The position numbers and the translations under genes are program-made. Source: Guptibacillus hwajinpoensis (GTDB lineage: Bacteria > Bacillota > Bacilli > Bacillales > Guptibacillaceae). Taken from it: 64,000 nucleotides of DNA. The first letter of the stretch is position 1; each line of letters starts with the position of its first letter. Below are positions 28,850 to 43,145 of this stretch, piece by piece. The DNA lies in assembly GCF_020171785.1 (NCBI RefSeq), contig NZ_JAIVAE010000002.1, forward strand, positions 372,001 through 436,000, written 5' to 3'. Below the pieces are notes generated by a model, which saw only the letters and a program-made list of their open reading frames with translations, was not told the origin of the DNA and ran no database searches.

Positions 28850-28947
28850 ACAGTCCCGTGAGGCTGCAAAGGAAAATCGTCTGCGTACGAACGCTACATT
28901 TGTATGCCCAAGAACCCTTTTGCCCTCATGGCGAAAGGGTTTTTTTA
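28850..28947 (+). promoter_or_regulatory. PyrR-dependent attenuator 1 (pyr leader)
   Basis: The PyrR-binding anti-antiterminator loop ACAGTCCCGTGAGGCTG (28850-28866) contains the conserved TCCNGNGAGGYT core. A 12-bp terminator stem (28913-28924 with 28930-28941) and T run follow. UMP-bound PyrR stabilises the first hairpin and allows termination; without it an antiterminator forms. Confidence 0.92.
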
Positions 28948-28961
28948 CTGCTTAGGAATAG

Positions 28962-29525
<564 letters not shown>

Positions 29526-29530
29526 ATCGT

Positions 29531-29629
29531 GCTCCCTTTAATTCCGTCCAGAGAGACGGCCAAGGGAGGAGACGCGTTCCATTTAAGGAGACGCGTGTAC
29601 CTCCTTGCGGCCATGCAAGGAGTTTTTTT
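29531..29629 (+). promoter_or_regulatory. PyrR-dependent attenuator 2 (pyrR-pyrP)
   Basis: The anti-antiterminator stem CTCCCTT/AAGGGAG (29532-29538, 29562-29568) encloses the PyrR loop CGTCCAGAGAGACGG. A terminator stem of 8 bp (29601-29608 with 29615-29622) and seven T follow. Confidence 0.92.
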
Positions 29630-29671
29630 GTAAGCATGGCCGGGACACGCACATTCAAGGAGGAAAACATC

Positions 29672-30988
29672 ATGAAACAAGTACTAGGTATTCGAGACGT
29701 TCCAAAACCATCAAGTTGGCTCACATTAAGCTTACAGCATTTATTCGCCATGTTTGGCGCAACGATATTAGTTCCATTCCTCGTCGGACTTGATCCGGCC
29801 GTCGCTCTTGTTTCAAGTGGACTTGGTACACTTGCGTATCTTTTCATTACGAAAGGTCGGATTCCTGCTTATCTCGGCTCATCATTCGCCTTCATCGCGC
29901 CAATCATATCAGCAGTATCCTTACACGGCCCTGAAGGAGCGATGATCGGAAGTTTCTTTGCAGGAATTGTTTATGGATTAGTTGCAATCGGCATTCGAAC
30001 ACTTGGCTTAAACTGGCTCTTAAAGCTGCTGCCGCCGATCGTTGTAGGACCGGTCATTATGGTGATTGGGCTTGGACTTGCGGGAACGGCGATTGACATG
30101 GCCATGAACAACCCGGCAACGGAAGCTTATAGCGGCACACACTTTACTGTCGCGCTTGTTACGCTTGGGATCACCATTCTTGCTTCAATGTTTTTAAGAG
30201 GATTTTTCAGCCTGATCCCGATCTTAATCGGCATCGTATCAGGATATACATTTGCTTACTTTATGGGCATTGTGGACTTAACACCGATTAAAGAAGCTTC
30301 ATTCTTTCAAATGCCCGACTTTATCATCCCGTTTGCAGATTACAACCCAGTAGACGTCTTCTCTTGGGAAATTCTGTTCATCATGGTTCCCATTGCGGTT
30401 GTCACAATCGCTGAACACATTGGCGATCAGATGGTCTTAAGTAAAGTAGCCGGAAAAAATTTCTTAAAAACACCAGGTCTTCATCGTTCTATTCTTGGTG
30501 ATGGCGTAGCGACAATGATTGCCTCTTGCCTTGGTGGACCGCCAAACACAACTTACGGCGAAAACATCGGCGTGCTTGCGATTACACGAGTATTCAGCGT
30601 GTTTGTTATCGGAGGAGCTGCTGTGCTCGCACTCATGTTCGGCTTTGTAGGAAAAATAACAGCGCTTATTTCAACAATTCCAACGGCCGTCATGGGCGGA
30701 GTATCAATCCTTCTTTTCGGAATTATTGCTTCATCTGGATTACGCATGCTGATTGATAACAAAATTGATCTCGGTGAAAAGCGCAACTTGATTATCTCTT
30801 CCGTAATCCTAGTCATTGGTGTAGGCGGCGCCTTCATCCAGGTTAGTGATAACTTGCAAATTGCAGGAATGGCTCTTGCAACAATCATCGGTATTACGCT
30901 CAACCTGATCTTGCCTGGTGGAAGCTCACAGCAAGCAGTCGAAAAAATGTTTGAAGAAGATCTTGAAAATAACGAACCAGCTGCATAG
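29672..30988 (+). CDS. pyrP: Uracil permease
   Basis: Uracil:proton symporter of the NCS2 (nucleobase:cation symporter-2) family with about 12-14 membrane segments. The N-terminal QHLFAMFGATILVP and the GGPPNTTYGENIG substrate motif are characteristic of UraA-type permeases. The frame is open to 29636, but AAGGAGG at 29657-29663 fits ATG 29672, giving 438 residues (B. subtilis about 435). Lying behind attenuator 2, its uptake function is regulated separately from pyrR. Confidence 0.95.
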   Translation: MKQVLGIRDVPKPSSWLTLSLQHLFAMFGATILVPFLVGLDPAVALVSSGLGTLAYLFITKGRIPAYLGSSFAFIAPIISAVSLHGPEGAMIGSFFAGIVYGLVAIGIRTLGLNWLLKLLPPIVVGPVIMVIGLGLAGTAIDMAMNNPATEAYSGTHFTVALVTLGITILASMFLRGFFSLIPILIGIVSGYTFAYFMGIVDLTPIKEASFFQMPDFIIPFADYNPVDVFSWEILFIMVPIAVVTIAEHIGDQMVLSKVAGKNFLKTPGLHRSILGDGVATMIASCLGGPPNTTYGENIGVLAITRVFSVFVIGGAAVLALMFGFVGKITALISTIPTAVMGGVSILLFGIIASSGLRMLIDNKIDLGEKRNLIISSVILVIGVGGAFIQVSDNLQIAGMALATIIGITLNLILPGGSSQQAVEKMFEEDLENNEPAA

Positions 30989-31003
30989 CATCATCCTTTA
31001 AAA

Positions 31004-32027
<1,024 letters not shown>

Positions 32028-32028
<1 letters not shown>

Positions 32029-33308
32029 TGCTAATCCAAAATGCGAAACTACTTAACGAAGCTGGAGATTTGATCGAGCGGGATGTTCTTATCAATGAGG
32101 ATGGACGAATTGAAAAAATCGAAAAAAAGTTTGAAGTTGAAGCGCACCAAACATTTGATGCAAAAGGGAATCTCTTAGCTCCAGGTCTCGTTGATCTTCA
32201 CGTGCATCTAAGAGAACCTGGCGGCGAGCATAAAGAAACGATTGAGACTGGAACCAAAGCAGCAGCAAAAGGTGGATTTACAACAATTGCGGCCATGCCG
32301 AATACGAGGCCCGTGCCTGACAATGAAGAAACGATGCAAGCGTTAATGAATCGAATCAAAGAAACCGCAAGCGTTCGCGTGTTGCCATATGGAGCGATTA
32401 CAACCAGACAGCTAGGCGAAGAGCTGACAAATTTTGAAGGGTTAAAAACAAACGGAGCATTCGCCTTAACAGACGATGGGGTTGGGGTTCAAAACGCTGG
32501 AATGATGCTAGAAGCAATGAAGCGTGCGGCAGCTAGTAACCTAGCAATTGTTGCCCACTGTGAAGAAAACACGTTGATCAACGGAGGAAGCGTTCATGAA
32601 GGTCATTTCTCAAAAGAGAATGGACTAAATGGTATTCCATCGGTTTGTGAAGCGGTACATATTGCAAGAGACGTTCTGCTCGCTGAAGCAGCAGGCGTTC
32701 ATTATCATGTTTGCCACATTAGTACGAAGGAGTCCGTTCGTACCGTACGCGATGCGAAGCGGGCTGGCATTAACGTAACAGCTGAAGTAACACCACATCA
32801 TCTCCTCTTATCAGAAGATGATATACCGGGACTTGATACGCATTACAAAATGAACCCGCCTCTTCGATCAAAAGAAGATCGAGATGCCCTCCTTGAAGGA
32901 CTGCTCGACGGCACAATTGACTTTATTGCAACGGATCATGCCCCTCATTCAGAGGAAGAAAAAGCACAGTCAATGGAAAAAGCGCCATTCGGCATAGTAG
33001 GACTGGAAACGGCTTTTCCGCTGTTATACACCCATTTTGTTGAGAAAGGGACCTTTACACTTAAGCAACTTGTGGATTGGTTAACGGTGAAACCTGCGCG
33101 TGCATTTGGACTTGAATACGGCACTCTAGAAATAGGCGCATTAGCAGATATGACAATCATCGATTTAACAGAGCAAAAGGACATTAATCCAGAGTCATTT
33201 GTTTCGAAAGGGAAGAATACTCCATTTAATGGATGGACTTGTAAAGGATGGCCAACGGCAACAGTTGTAAATGGCAAAATCGTGTTTGAAAAGGGGAGCG
33301 ATCAATGA
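32028..33308 (+). CDS. pyrC: Dihydroorotase
   Basis: Zinc amidohydrolase that cyclises carbamoyl aspartate to dihydroorotate. Metal ligands His58 and His60 lie in [10 protein letters not shown], with further His ligands in VAHCEEN and CHISTKESV, and the catalytic Asp in ATDHAPHS. At 426 residues it is a type I dihydroorotase, as in B. subtilis. It overlaps pyrB by one base and carA by four. Confidence 0.96.
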
Positions 33309-34396
33309 TGAAAAGACAGCTAATTCTAGAAGATGGATCCATTTTTGTAGGAAAAGCATTTGGTAGTGACATCGAAAAAAGCGGTGAAGTAGTTTTTAAC
33401 ACAGGAATGACGGGCTATCAGGAAATTTTATCAGATCCTTCTTACTGTGCTCAAATCGTCACGCTAACCTATCCGTTAATCGGAAACTACGGCATAAACC
33501 GAGATGATTTCGAATCAATAAACCCATCTGTACACGGTCTAATCGTTAAAGAAGCAACGGCTGTGCCAAGCTACTGGAGAAATGAAATGACGCTTGATGA
33601 ACTGCTTCGTGTGAAGGGCATTCCCGGCCTAGAAGGAATTGATACAAGAAAGCTCACAAAGCTGATTCGTTCAAATGGTACGTTAAAAGGAAAAATGTGT
33701 AGCATGGATGTCGATCCAGAGAAAATTGCGCGTGATCTAAGAGATACGCCATTGAAAAGAGATCAAGTACAGCAGGTATCCATCAAAGCGCCTTATGCAA
33801 GTCCAGGTCGGGGATTCCGCATCGTTCTTGTCGATTTTGGGATGAAGCACGGCATCTTAAGAGAACTAACAAAACGGAAATGTGATGTGGTTGTTGTCCC
33901 ATACAATACGTCAGCAGAAGAAATTCTTCGTCTCAATCCTGATGGGGTGATGCTTAGTAACGGCCCTGGAGATCCGAAAGACGTACCTGAGGCTGTAGAA
34001 ATGATCAACGGAATTCTTGGTAAAATTCCACTCTTTGGCATCTGCCTGGGTCATCAGCTATTTGCTCTTGCATGTGGAGCTGATTCAGAAAAAATGAAGT
34101 TCGGACATAGAGGATCCAATCACCCCGTGATGGATTTAACAACAAAACGTGTCGCCATTACTTCGCAAAATCATGGCTACACGATTGCACCTGAAACGCT
34201 AGAGAATACGGAGTTAGTGGTCACACATGTTGCAGTAAACGATGGTTCAATTGAAGGTGTGAAACATAAGGAATATGCCGCTTTCAGTGTGCAGTATCAT
34301 CCAGAAGCATCACCTGGCCCTGAAGATTCCAATGAACTTTTTGACGACTTTATCGCGATGATTACAACATTCAAGGGGGAAAAAACATATGCCTAA
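33305..34396 (+). CDS. pyrAA: Carbamoyl-phosphate synthase (pyrimidine-specific), small subunit
   Basis: Glutaminase subunit that delivers ammonia to the large subunit (CarA family). The class I glutamine amidotransferase nucleophile is Cys247 in [13 protein letters not shown]; the His/Glu partners are in [13 protein letters not shown]. The N-terminal CPSase small-subunit domain covers residues 1-130. Two adjacent ATG codons (33305, 33308) could start it. It lies in the pyr operon, so this is the pyrimidine-regulated enzyme; no arginine-type copy is in the window. Confidence 0.96.
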   Translation: MMKRQLILEDGSIFVGKAFGSDIEKSGEVVFNTGMTGYQEILSDPSYCAQIVTLTYPLIGNYGINRDDFESINPSVHGLIVKEATAVPSYWRNEMTLDELLRVKGIPGLEGIDTRKLTKLIRSNGTLKGKMCSMDVDPEKIARDLRDTPLKRDQVQQVSIKAPYASPGRGFRIVLVDFGMKHGILRELTKRKCDVVVVPYNTSAEEILRLNPDGVMLSNGPGDPKDVPEAVEMINGILGKIPLFGICLGHQLFALACGADSEKMKFGHRGSNHPVMDLTTKRVAITSQNHGYTIAPETLENTELVVTHVAVNDGSIEGVKHKEYAAFSVQYHPEASPGPEDSNELFDDFIAMITTFKGEKTYA

Positions 34397-37300
34397 ACGT
34401 ACAGATATCCAAAAAATCCTTGTGATCGGATCCGGACCGATTGTGATCGGGCAAGCAGCAGAATTTGACTACGCAGGAACGCAGGCGTGTCAGGCGTTAA
34501 AAGAAGAGGGTTATGAAGTGATTCTCGTAAACTCAAATCCTGCAACAATTATGACGGATACCACAATCGCGGATGAAGTATACATCGAGCCACTTACGCT
34601 TGATTTTGTTAGTCGCATCATTCGAAAAGAACGACCAGATGCTCTTCTTGCGACACTTGGAGGACAAACTGGACTGAATATGGCAATGGAATTATCAGAA
34701 GCTGGCGTTTTAAAAGACTATGAAGTAGAACTGTTAGGTACGAAACTTGATGCGATTCAGCAGGCAGAGGATCGTGATTTGTTTCGTACGCTCATGAATG
34801 AGCTAAACGAGCCAGTACCGGAAAGTGATATTATTCATAATCTCGAAGAAGCCTATCGATTTGTGAAACGAATAGGCTACCCGGTAATCGTTCGCCCTGC
34901 CTATACGCTCGGAGGAACAGGCGGCGGAATTGTAAACAATGATGAAGAGCTAGAAGAAATTGTATCAAGTGGACTGAAATACAGCCCTGTGACCCAATGT
35001 CTACTCGAGAAAAGCATTGCTGGATTCAAAGAAGTGGAATATGAAGTGATGCGTGACGGTCAGGATCAGGCGATCGTCGTTTGTAACATGGAAAACATCG
35101 ACCCAGTTGGGATTCACACAGGTGACTCCATCGTTGTGGCACCGAGTCAAACGCTATCAGATCGCGACTATCAAATGCTACGAAACGTCGCGTTAAAAGT
35201 CATTCGCGCCTTGAAAATTGAGGGAGGCTGTAACATTCAGCTTGCGCTTGACCCATATAGCTTCCAATACTACATCATTGAAGTAAATCCAAGGGTTAGC
35301 CGTTCCTCCGCACTTGCATCGAAAGCAACGGGCTATCCCATTGCCAAGCTTGCAGCGAAAATTGCAGTAGGACTGTCTCTAGCGGAAATGAAAAACCCGG
35401 TTACAGGAAAAACGTATGCTAGCTTCGAACCGGCTTTAGACTATGTCGTATCTAAGATTCCAAGATGGCCATTTGATAAATTTGAAAGTGCCAATCGTAA
35501 ACTAGGAACGCAAATGAAGGCAACGGGTGAAGTGATGGCGATCGGCCGTACGCTAGAAGAGTCACTGTTAAAAGCAGTGCGTTCACTTGAGTCAAATGTT
35601 AGTCATTTATCCATTCCAGAGTTAGTGGATCTTGATGACGAAACGCTAGAGAAACGAATTCGCTTCGCAGATGATGAGCGCATCTTCGTTGTAGCGGAAG
35701 CATTTAGAAGAGGAAAGACAATGAAACAAATTCATGACTGGAGCATGATTGATCATTATTTCCTCGTAAAGATCCAAGGAATGATTGAGCTTGAAAACAA
35801 GCTAAAAGAAAATAAAGGGAATCTTGATCTTTTACTTGAAGCAAAACAAAAAGGGTTCTCAGATGACATCATAGCAACCCTCTGGGATCAAACAGAACTT
35901 GAAATTTATAAACTCAGAACAAAAGAATCCATTCGCCCTGTCTATAAAATGGTTGATACCTGTGCAGGTGAATTTGAATCGGAGACCCCTTATTACTATT
36001 CAACGTATGAGGAAGAAAATGAGTCGCTAGAAACGCCGAAAGAGAGTGTGCTTGTACTTGGTTCAGGACCAATTCGAATCGGGCAAGGAATTGAGTTTGA
36101 CTACGCAACCGTGCACAGCGTTTGGGCCATTCGTGAAGCGGGATATGAAGCCATTATTATTAATAATAATCCAGAAACGGTTTCAACGGATTTCAGTATT
36201 TCAGATAAGCTATACTTTGAACCATTAACAGTGGAAGATGTGATGCACGTTATCGATCTTGAAAAGCCTAAAGGCGTAGTCGTTCAGTTCGGAGGACAGA
36301 CGGCAATTAATCTCGCAGACGAACTAGCAGCTCGTGGAGTGAAAATTCTTGGAACATCTTTAGAAGATATGGATCGCGCTGAGAACCGAGATAAATTTGA
36401 AATGGCGATGGCTGAGCTGAACATCCCGCAACCAGAAGGAAAGACAGCAACATCCGTTGATCAAGCCGTCACGATCGCTGAGCGAATTGGCTATCCAGTC
36501 CTTGTTCGCCCATCCTATGTACTCGGCGGAAGAGCGATGGAAATTGTGTATAAGGAAAGCGAACTGCTTCATTACATGGAAAATGCGGTAAAAGTGAATC
36601 CGCAGCATCCTGTCTTAATCGATCGCTATTTGATGGGGAAAGAGATCGAAGTTGATGCGATCTCTGACGGAGATACCGTGTTTATTCCAGGGATTATGGA
36701 ACACATCGAACGAGCAGGAATTCACTCAGGGGATTCGATTGCGGTGTATCCTCCACAGAGCTTATCAAGTGAAGTAAAACAGACGCTTATTGACCAAACG
36801 ATCACGCTTGCGAGAGGTTTGAAAATCAAAGGTCTTCTAAATATCCAATATGTTATTCAGAACGACCAGGTTTATGTGCTCGAAGTAAATCCGCGTTCAA
36901 GTCGCACCGTCCCATTCCTAAGTAAGATCACAGGGGTACCAATGGCGAATCTCGCAACGAAAGTCATTTTAGGAGCATCCCTTACTTCTCTAGGTTATGA
37001 AACGGGGTATGGAACGGAACGAGATGATGTGTATGTAAAAGTACCGGTCTTCTCTTTTGCGAAACTGCGTCGCGTGGATATTATGCTTGGGCCAGAAATG
37101 AAGTCAACCGGTGAGGTAATGGGTCGCGATTATACGCTTGAGAAAGCTCTTTATAAAGGGCTTGTTGCTTCGGGGATGAAGATTCCTACGCATGGATCAG
37201 TCTTGTTCACGATCGCTGATAAAGATAAAGAAGAAGCAATCGATCTTGTAAAACGGTTCAATGCAATCGGCTACCACATTCTTGCGACAGAAGGAACAGC

Positions 37301-37594
37301 TGACATTATTCGAGAACTCGGAATTCCTGTAACAGTGGTGAATAAAATTGGAGCTGAAAAACCGAATTTGTTACACGTCATTCGTGAAGGACAGGCGCAA
37401 TTTGTCATCAATACGCTTACAAGAGGAAAGCAGCCAGCTCGTGACGGCTTCCGCATCCGACGCGAGTCAGTCGAAAATGGTGTCGTATGTTTCACATCAC
37501 TTGATACAGCAAAAGCGTTGCTACGGGTTATTGAAACGATGACGTTTACGAGCACAAGCATGCCGAAGTTTCACGAAAAAGAAGTGGTTCGTTC

Positions 37595-37598
<4 letters not shown>
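34389..37598 (+). CDS. pyrAB: Carbamoyl-phosphate synthase (pyrimidine-specific), large subunit
   Basis: Makes carbamoyl phosphate from bicarbonate, ammonia and two ATP (CarB family). The two homologous synthetase halves are obvious: [20 protein letters not shown] near the N-terminus and a second such motif ([20 protein letters not shown]) near residue 555, each followed by an ATP-grasp domain. The C-terminal allosteric (MGS-like) domain begins near residue 930. Length 1069 is normal. Overlaps carA (pyrAA) by eight bases and pyrK by four. Confidence 0.97.
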
Positions 37599-39981
<2,383 letters not shown>

Positions 39982-39998
<17 letters not shown>

Positions 39999-40629
39999 AG
40001 CACTTTTAGAAATTGAAGCCGTCAGCCTTCAACCAAATAACCCTTTTACGTGGTCATCAGGTTTATTATCACCGATTTACTGTGATAATCGTTTAACCCT
40101 CTCTTATCCAAAGGTAAGAAAGGAAATTGCGCGTGGGCTAGCCGCTATGGTGAAAGAAAAATACGCTGATGCAGAAGTGATTGCCGGAACAGCAACCGCT
40201 GGTATTCCTCACGCTGCCTGGGTAAGCGACCTTCTCGATCTTCCGATGGTATATGTTCGGGGAAGTGCAAAAGGCCATGGAAAAGGAAATGTGATTGAAG
40301 GAAAAGTAGAGGAAGGACAAAAGGTTGTTGTAATTGAAGATTTGGTTTCAACAGGAGGCAGTGCGATCGAGGCTGTGAAACAATTAGAAGCTGCTGGCGC
40401 TAACGTGCTCGGTGTTGCCGCCATCTTTACATATGGAATGAAAAAGGGAGCAGAGCAGTTCGCGAGCGCGGAAATTGCCTGGGATACGCTTACGAATTTC
40501 GATGAATTATTAACATGTGCCGTAGAAACAGGTATGATTGAAGAAAGAGAGGTTCAATCACTGCTTCACTGGCGCGACAATCCATCCTCAAAAGAATGGT
40601 TGGAGCAGTTGAAAGATCTCTCCGTTTAG
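39982..40629 (+). CDS. pyrE: Orotate phosphoribosyltransferase
   Basis: Adds ribose-5-phosphate from PRPP to orotate. PRPP motif [13 protein letters not shown] and the orotate-binding N-terminal segment ([18 protein letters not shown]) are clear. GGAGG at 39970-39974 fits the ATG. It is the last pyrimidine gene; no terminator is visible directly behind it and the next gene begins ten bases later, so that gene is likely co-transcribed. Confidence 0.96.
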
Positions 40630-40639
40630 GAGGGGTAAG

Positions 40640-41296
40640 ATGAGAAAAATGCAGGGAGAAGAGTTCGATTCACTCGTATCCTTTTTTGATGATATGGCAC
40701 GAACCAAATGGCTTGGGGCCGTTCATGATGAATTAAAGCAAGCTTCCGGTTCATGGGAAGAAAAATCCGTTCTCGATGTAGGGTGTGGAACAGGGAGACT
40801 TCTTCTTCGTGGTGTTGAGGAAGCGAGCATGCTGACAGGTGTGGATCTATCTTCTGAAATGGTAAAGGCAAGCAAACAGAATTTCTTCTTTTTGAATCGA
40901 TCGAATAAAAGTCACTTTTCAGAAGGTGACGCATGCAACCTGGTGTTTGAGGATGACTCGTTTGATTTGTCTCTATCAACGTGCGTCATGTTTCTTTTAC
41001 CTGAGCCTGAAGCAGGCATGAAAGAGATGATTCGTGTAACAAAAGAAGGCGGGAAGGTTGTGATGTTAAATCCGTCTTTACAAATGGACCAAATGGCAGC
41101 TTTCTCATATGCAAAAAAGCATAATATGAGCGGTTTTGAACAAACTTCTTTGCTAAAATGGTCGAATGTATCAACAAAAAGGCACCGCTACTCACCAGAT
41201 CAGTTAAGTGAAAAGCTTAAAGGTTTAGGTGCGAAGGAAACAAAACATGTTGAAGTGCTGGATGGTTTGGCCATTATTACAGTAGCATCGCTATAA
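40640..41296 (+). CDS. Class I SAM-dependent methyltransferase, substrate unknown
   Basis: Methyltransferase type 11/UbiE-like fold. The SAM-binding motif I is VLDVGCGTGRLL (about residues 40-51), followed by the acidic LTGVDLSSEM strand and the motif GGKVVMLNPS. Substrate cannot be inferred; quinone/menaquinone-type and small-molecule enzymes look similar at this level. It has its own ribosome site (AGGAGGGG) and lies ten bases behind pyrE, so it should be expressed with the pyr genes. In B. subtilis the cysH-cysP-sat operon follows pyrE instead. Confidence 0.8.
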   Translation: MRKMQGEEFDSLVSFFDDMARTKWLGAVHDELKQASGSWEEKSVLDVGCGTGRLLLRGVEEASMLTGVDLSSEMVKASKQNFFFLNRSNKSHFSEGDACNLVFEDDSFDLSLSTCVMFLLPEPEAGMKEMIRVTKEGGKVVMLNPSLQMDQMAAFSYAKKHNMSGFEQTSLLKWSNVSTKRHRYSPDQLSEKLKGLGAKETKHVEVLDGLAIITVASL

Positions 41297-41330
41297 AAAA
41301 GGTTCCCGCTACATTTAGCGGGAACCTTTT
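41297..41330. terminator. Bidirectional terminator between the methyltransferase gene and rqcH
   Basis: A 15-bp perfect stem (41297-41311 with 41316-41330) and a four-base loop, with T runs on both strands. It ends the pyr operon on the plus strand and rqcH on the minus strand. Confidence 0.92.
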
Positions 41331-41332
41331 CA

Positions 41333-43030
41333 TTACTTCTTCATCCTAAAAACAAGATCCTGGTCAGGTGTTACATATAACGTATTTTGCTGATCATATG
41401 TTACAAACCCGGGTTTAGCCCCATTTGGTTTTTTAACGTGACGCACTTCCGTGTAATCAACTGGAACAGAGCCAGACTCACGAGCTTTACTGAAGTAGGC
41501 AGCGAGATTAGCTGCTTCAAGTAGCGTCTCCTCTGTATATTCCTTATTTCGAATGACAACGTGTGATCCAGGAATATCTTTCGTATGGAGCCACGTTTCG
41601 CTTCGAGCGGCCAACTTATTCGTTAAATACTCATTTTGTTTATTATTCTTCCCAACCAGAATTTCTGTACCGTCAGAAGAAAGGTAAACATCAAGCTGAG
41701 GTTTGGTTGGCTTTGATTTTTTCTTTTTGCGTCGCTTTTTAATGTACCCTTCTTCTTCAAGCTCTTCCCGAATTTCCTCGATATCTCGAGGTGAAGCGGA
41801 AGTTAATTGCTGAATGAGCTGTTCAAGGTAAGCAATTTCTTGATGAGCCATCGTAATCTGCTCTTCAAGAACGGAAATAGAATTTTTTGCTTTACTGTAG
41901 CGCTTGAAATAAGCTTGCGCATTCTCAGACGGCGTTTTTTGTGGATTCAGCTCGATCTGAACTGTTCCACCATCTTCATCATAATAGTTTTGAACTTCTA
42001 CTTGCTTATCGCCTCGTTTTACTACATGCATATTTGCGGTTAACAGCTCGCCAAGCAGTTGGTATGTGTCAGCTTCCTGGGCTTGTTCAATTGTACGTGA
42101 TAACTTCTTAATTTTTTTCTCGTTTTTCTTTAATTCATTCGATAGAAAACGCTCCAGATCATTTGACTGCTGTTTCACGCGATCACGATCGGCTTTTCCG
42201 TAATAGAAACGGTCGAGCAGTTCACTAGCGGAGTCAAAAGCTCTTTTCTCACCAGCTAAGTGGGTAAGCTCAACGACTGAAAAGAATTCTTTTGAACTTG
42301 TCACCATTTGCGGCGCATAGTCGTGTTGCTCTAGTTTTTGAAAAACATCGAAGAAAGCTTCAGGAAGCGTTGAGCGATTTGCAAGGCCAGCTCGATGAAT
42401 CACTTCACTTGCGATGAGAGGTGAAAGTCCACCAAAAGCTTGCACGAGCTGCTGGCTCAATTTCCCTGCGTTAAAATCGATTTGTCTTAGAAAATCATCT
42501 CTTGTTAATCCAAACGGCGAAACTTTATTTTGCGCAGGGGGAGCGATATAATCCTGCCCTGGGAGTACCGTTCGATGTCTGTTTACAGACGGAGAAAGGT
42601 GCTTAATACTATCTAAAATCATGTTCGATTCATTTAATAGAATCACGTTACTATGGCGTCCCATTATTTCAGCAACTAATGTTCTTGTCGTTAAATCGCC
42701 AAGGTCATTTCGAGCTTTAAACGTAACGTGGATGATTCGCTCATTTTCAATTTGTTTAATATCTTCCACAATACTACCTTCTAAGTGCTTACGTAGCAGC
42801 ATGCAGAACATTGGTGGTTCTTTTGGATTCGCATAAGATTCCTGCGTAATTTGAATTCTTGCATAAGATGGGTTAGCTGATAAAAGCAACTGATGGTTTT
42901 TTCCACCAGAACGAATCACAAGTAATAAATCAGTTGCATAGGGCTGATAGATTTTTGTTACGCGCCCACCTTTTAATTGTTCGTTCGTTTCATGTGCAAC
43001 GGCTCTCATTACCATACCGTCAAAAGACAT
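41333..43030 (-). CDS. rqcH: Ribosome quality control protein RqcH (NFACT/FbpA family, YloA)
   Basis: Binds stalled 50S-peptidyl-tRNA complexes and directs addition of C-terminal alanine tails (Rqc2/NEMF homologue). Family members were earlier annotated as fibronectin-binding proteins. NFACT-N domain at the N-terminus ([14 protein letters not shown] start, GRHSNVIL near 135), a central coiled coil (about 290-450), then the NFACT-R domain with [23 protein letters not shown] and [16 protein letters not shown] nine bases further out is in frame, but the AGGTG ribosome site overlaps it and fits the ATG at 43030 (565 residues). Only this gene and rpmB are on the minus strand. Confidence 0.94.
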   Translation of the reverse strand: MSFDGMVMRAVAHETNEQLKGGRVTKIYQPYATDLLLVIRSGGKNHQLLLSANPSYARIQITQESYANPKEPPMFCMLLRKHLEGSIVEDIKQIENERIIHVTFKARNDLGDLTTRTLVAEIMGRHSNVILLNESNMILDSIKHLSPSVNRHRTVLPGQDYIAPPAQNKVSPFGLTRDDFLRQIDFNAGKLSQQLVQAFGGLSPLIASEVIHRAGLANRSTLPEAFFDVFQKLEQHDYAPQMVTSSKEFFSVVELTHLAGEKRAFDSASELLDRFYYGKADRDRVKQQSNDLERFLSNELKKNEKKIKKLSRTIEQAQEADTYQLLGELLTANMHVVKRGDKQVEVQNYYDEDGGTVQIELNPQKTPSENAQAYFKRYSKAKNSISVLEEQITMAHQEIAYLEQLIQQLTSASPRDIEEIREELEEEGYIKKRRKKKKSKPTKPQLDVYLSSDGTEILVGKNNKQNEYLTNKLAARSETWLHTKDIPGSHVVIRNKEYTEETLLEAANLAAYFSKARESGSVPVDYTEVRHVKKPNGAKPGFVTYDQQNTLYVTPDQDLVFRMKK

Positions 43031-43068
43031 ATCGTTCACCTACATTCCTATCACTAGACATTATTCTT

Positions 43069-43097
43069 AGTATAGCATTTTTTTGAGCTTGTCTGAA
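43069..43097 (-). promoter_or_regulatory. Candidate SigA promoter of rqcH
   Basis: On the minus strand, TTCAGA (43097-43092), 17-base spacer and TATACT (43074-43069) preceded by TGC as an extended -10. It lies about 40 bases before the rqcH start. Confidence 0.55.
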
Positions 43098-43145
43098 TAT
43101 AGTTGAATTATTAGCGACATTACGTGCAGGATCGGGGTGTAGATC

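Noticed and set aside
43098-43145. A promoter for yloB in the divergent gap with rqcH
   Set aside because: TTGTCT at 43089 has no good -10 at 16-18 bases; a promoter must exist, but I cannot place it.
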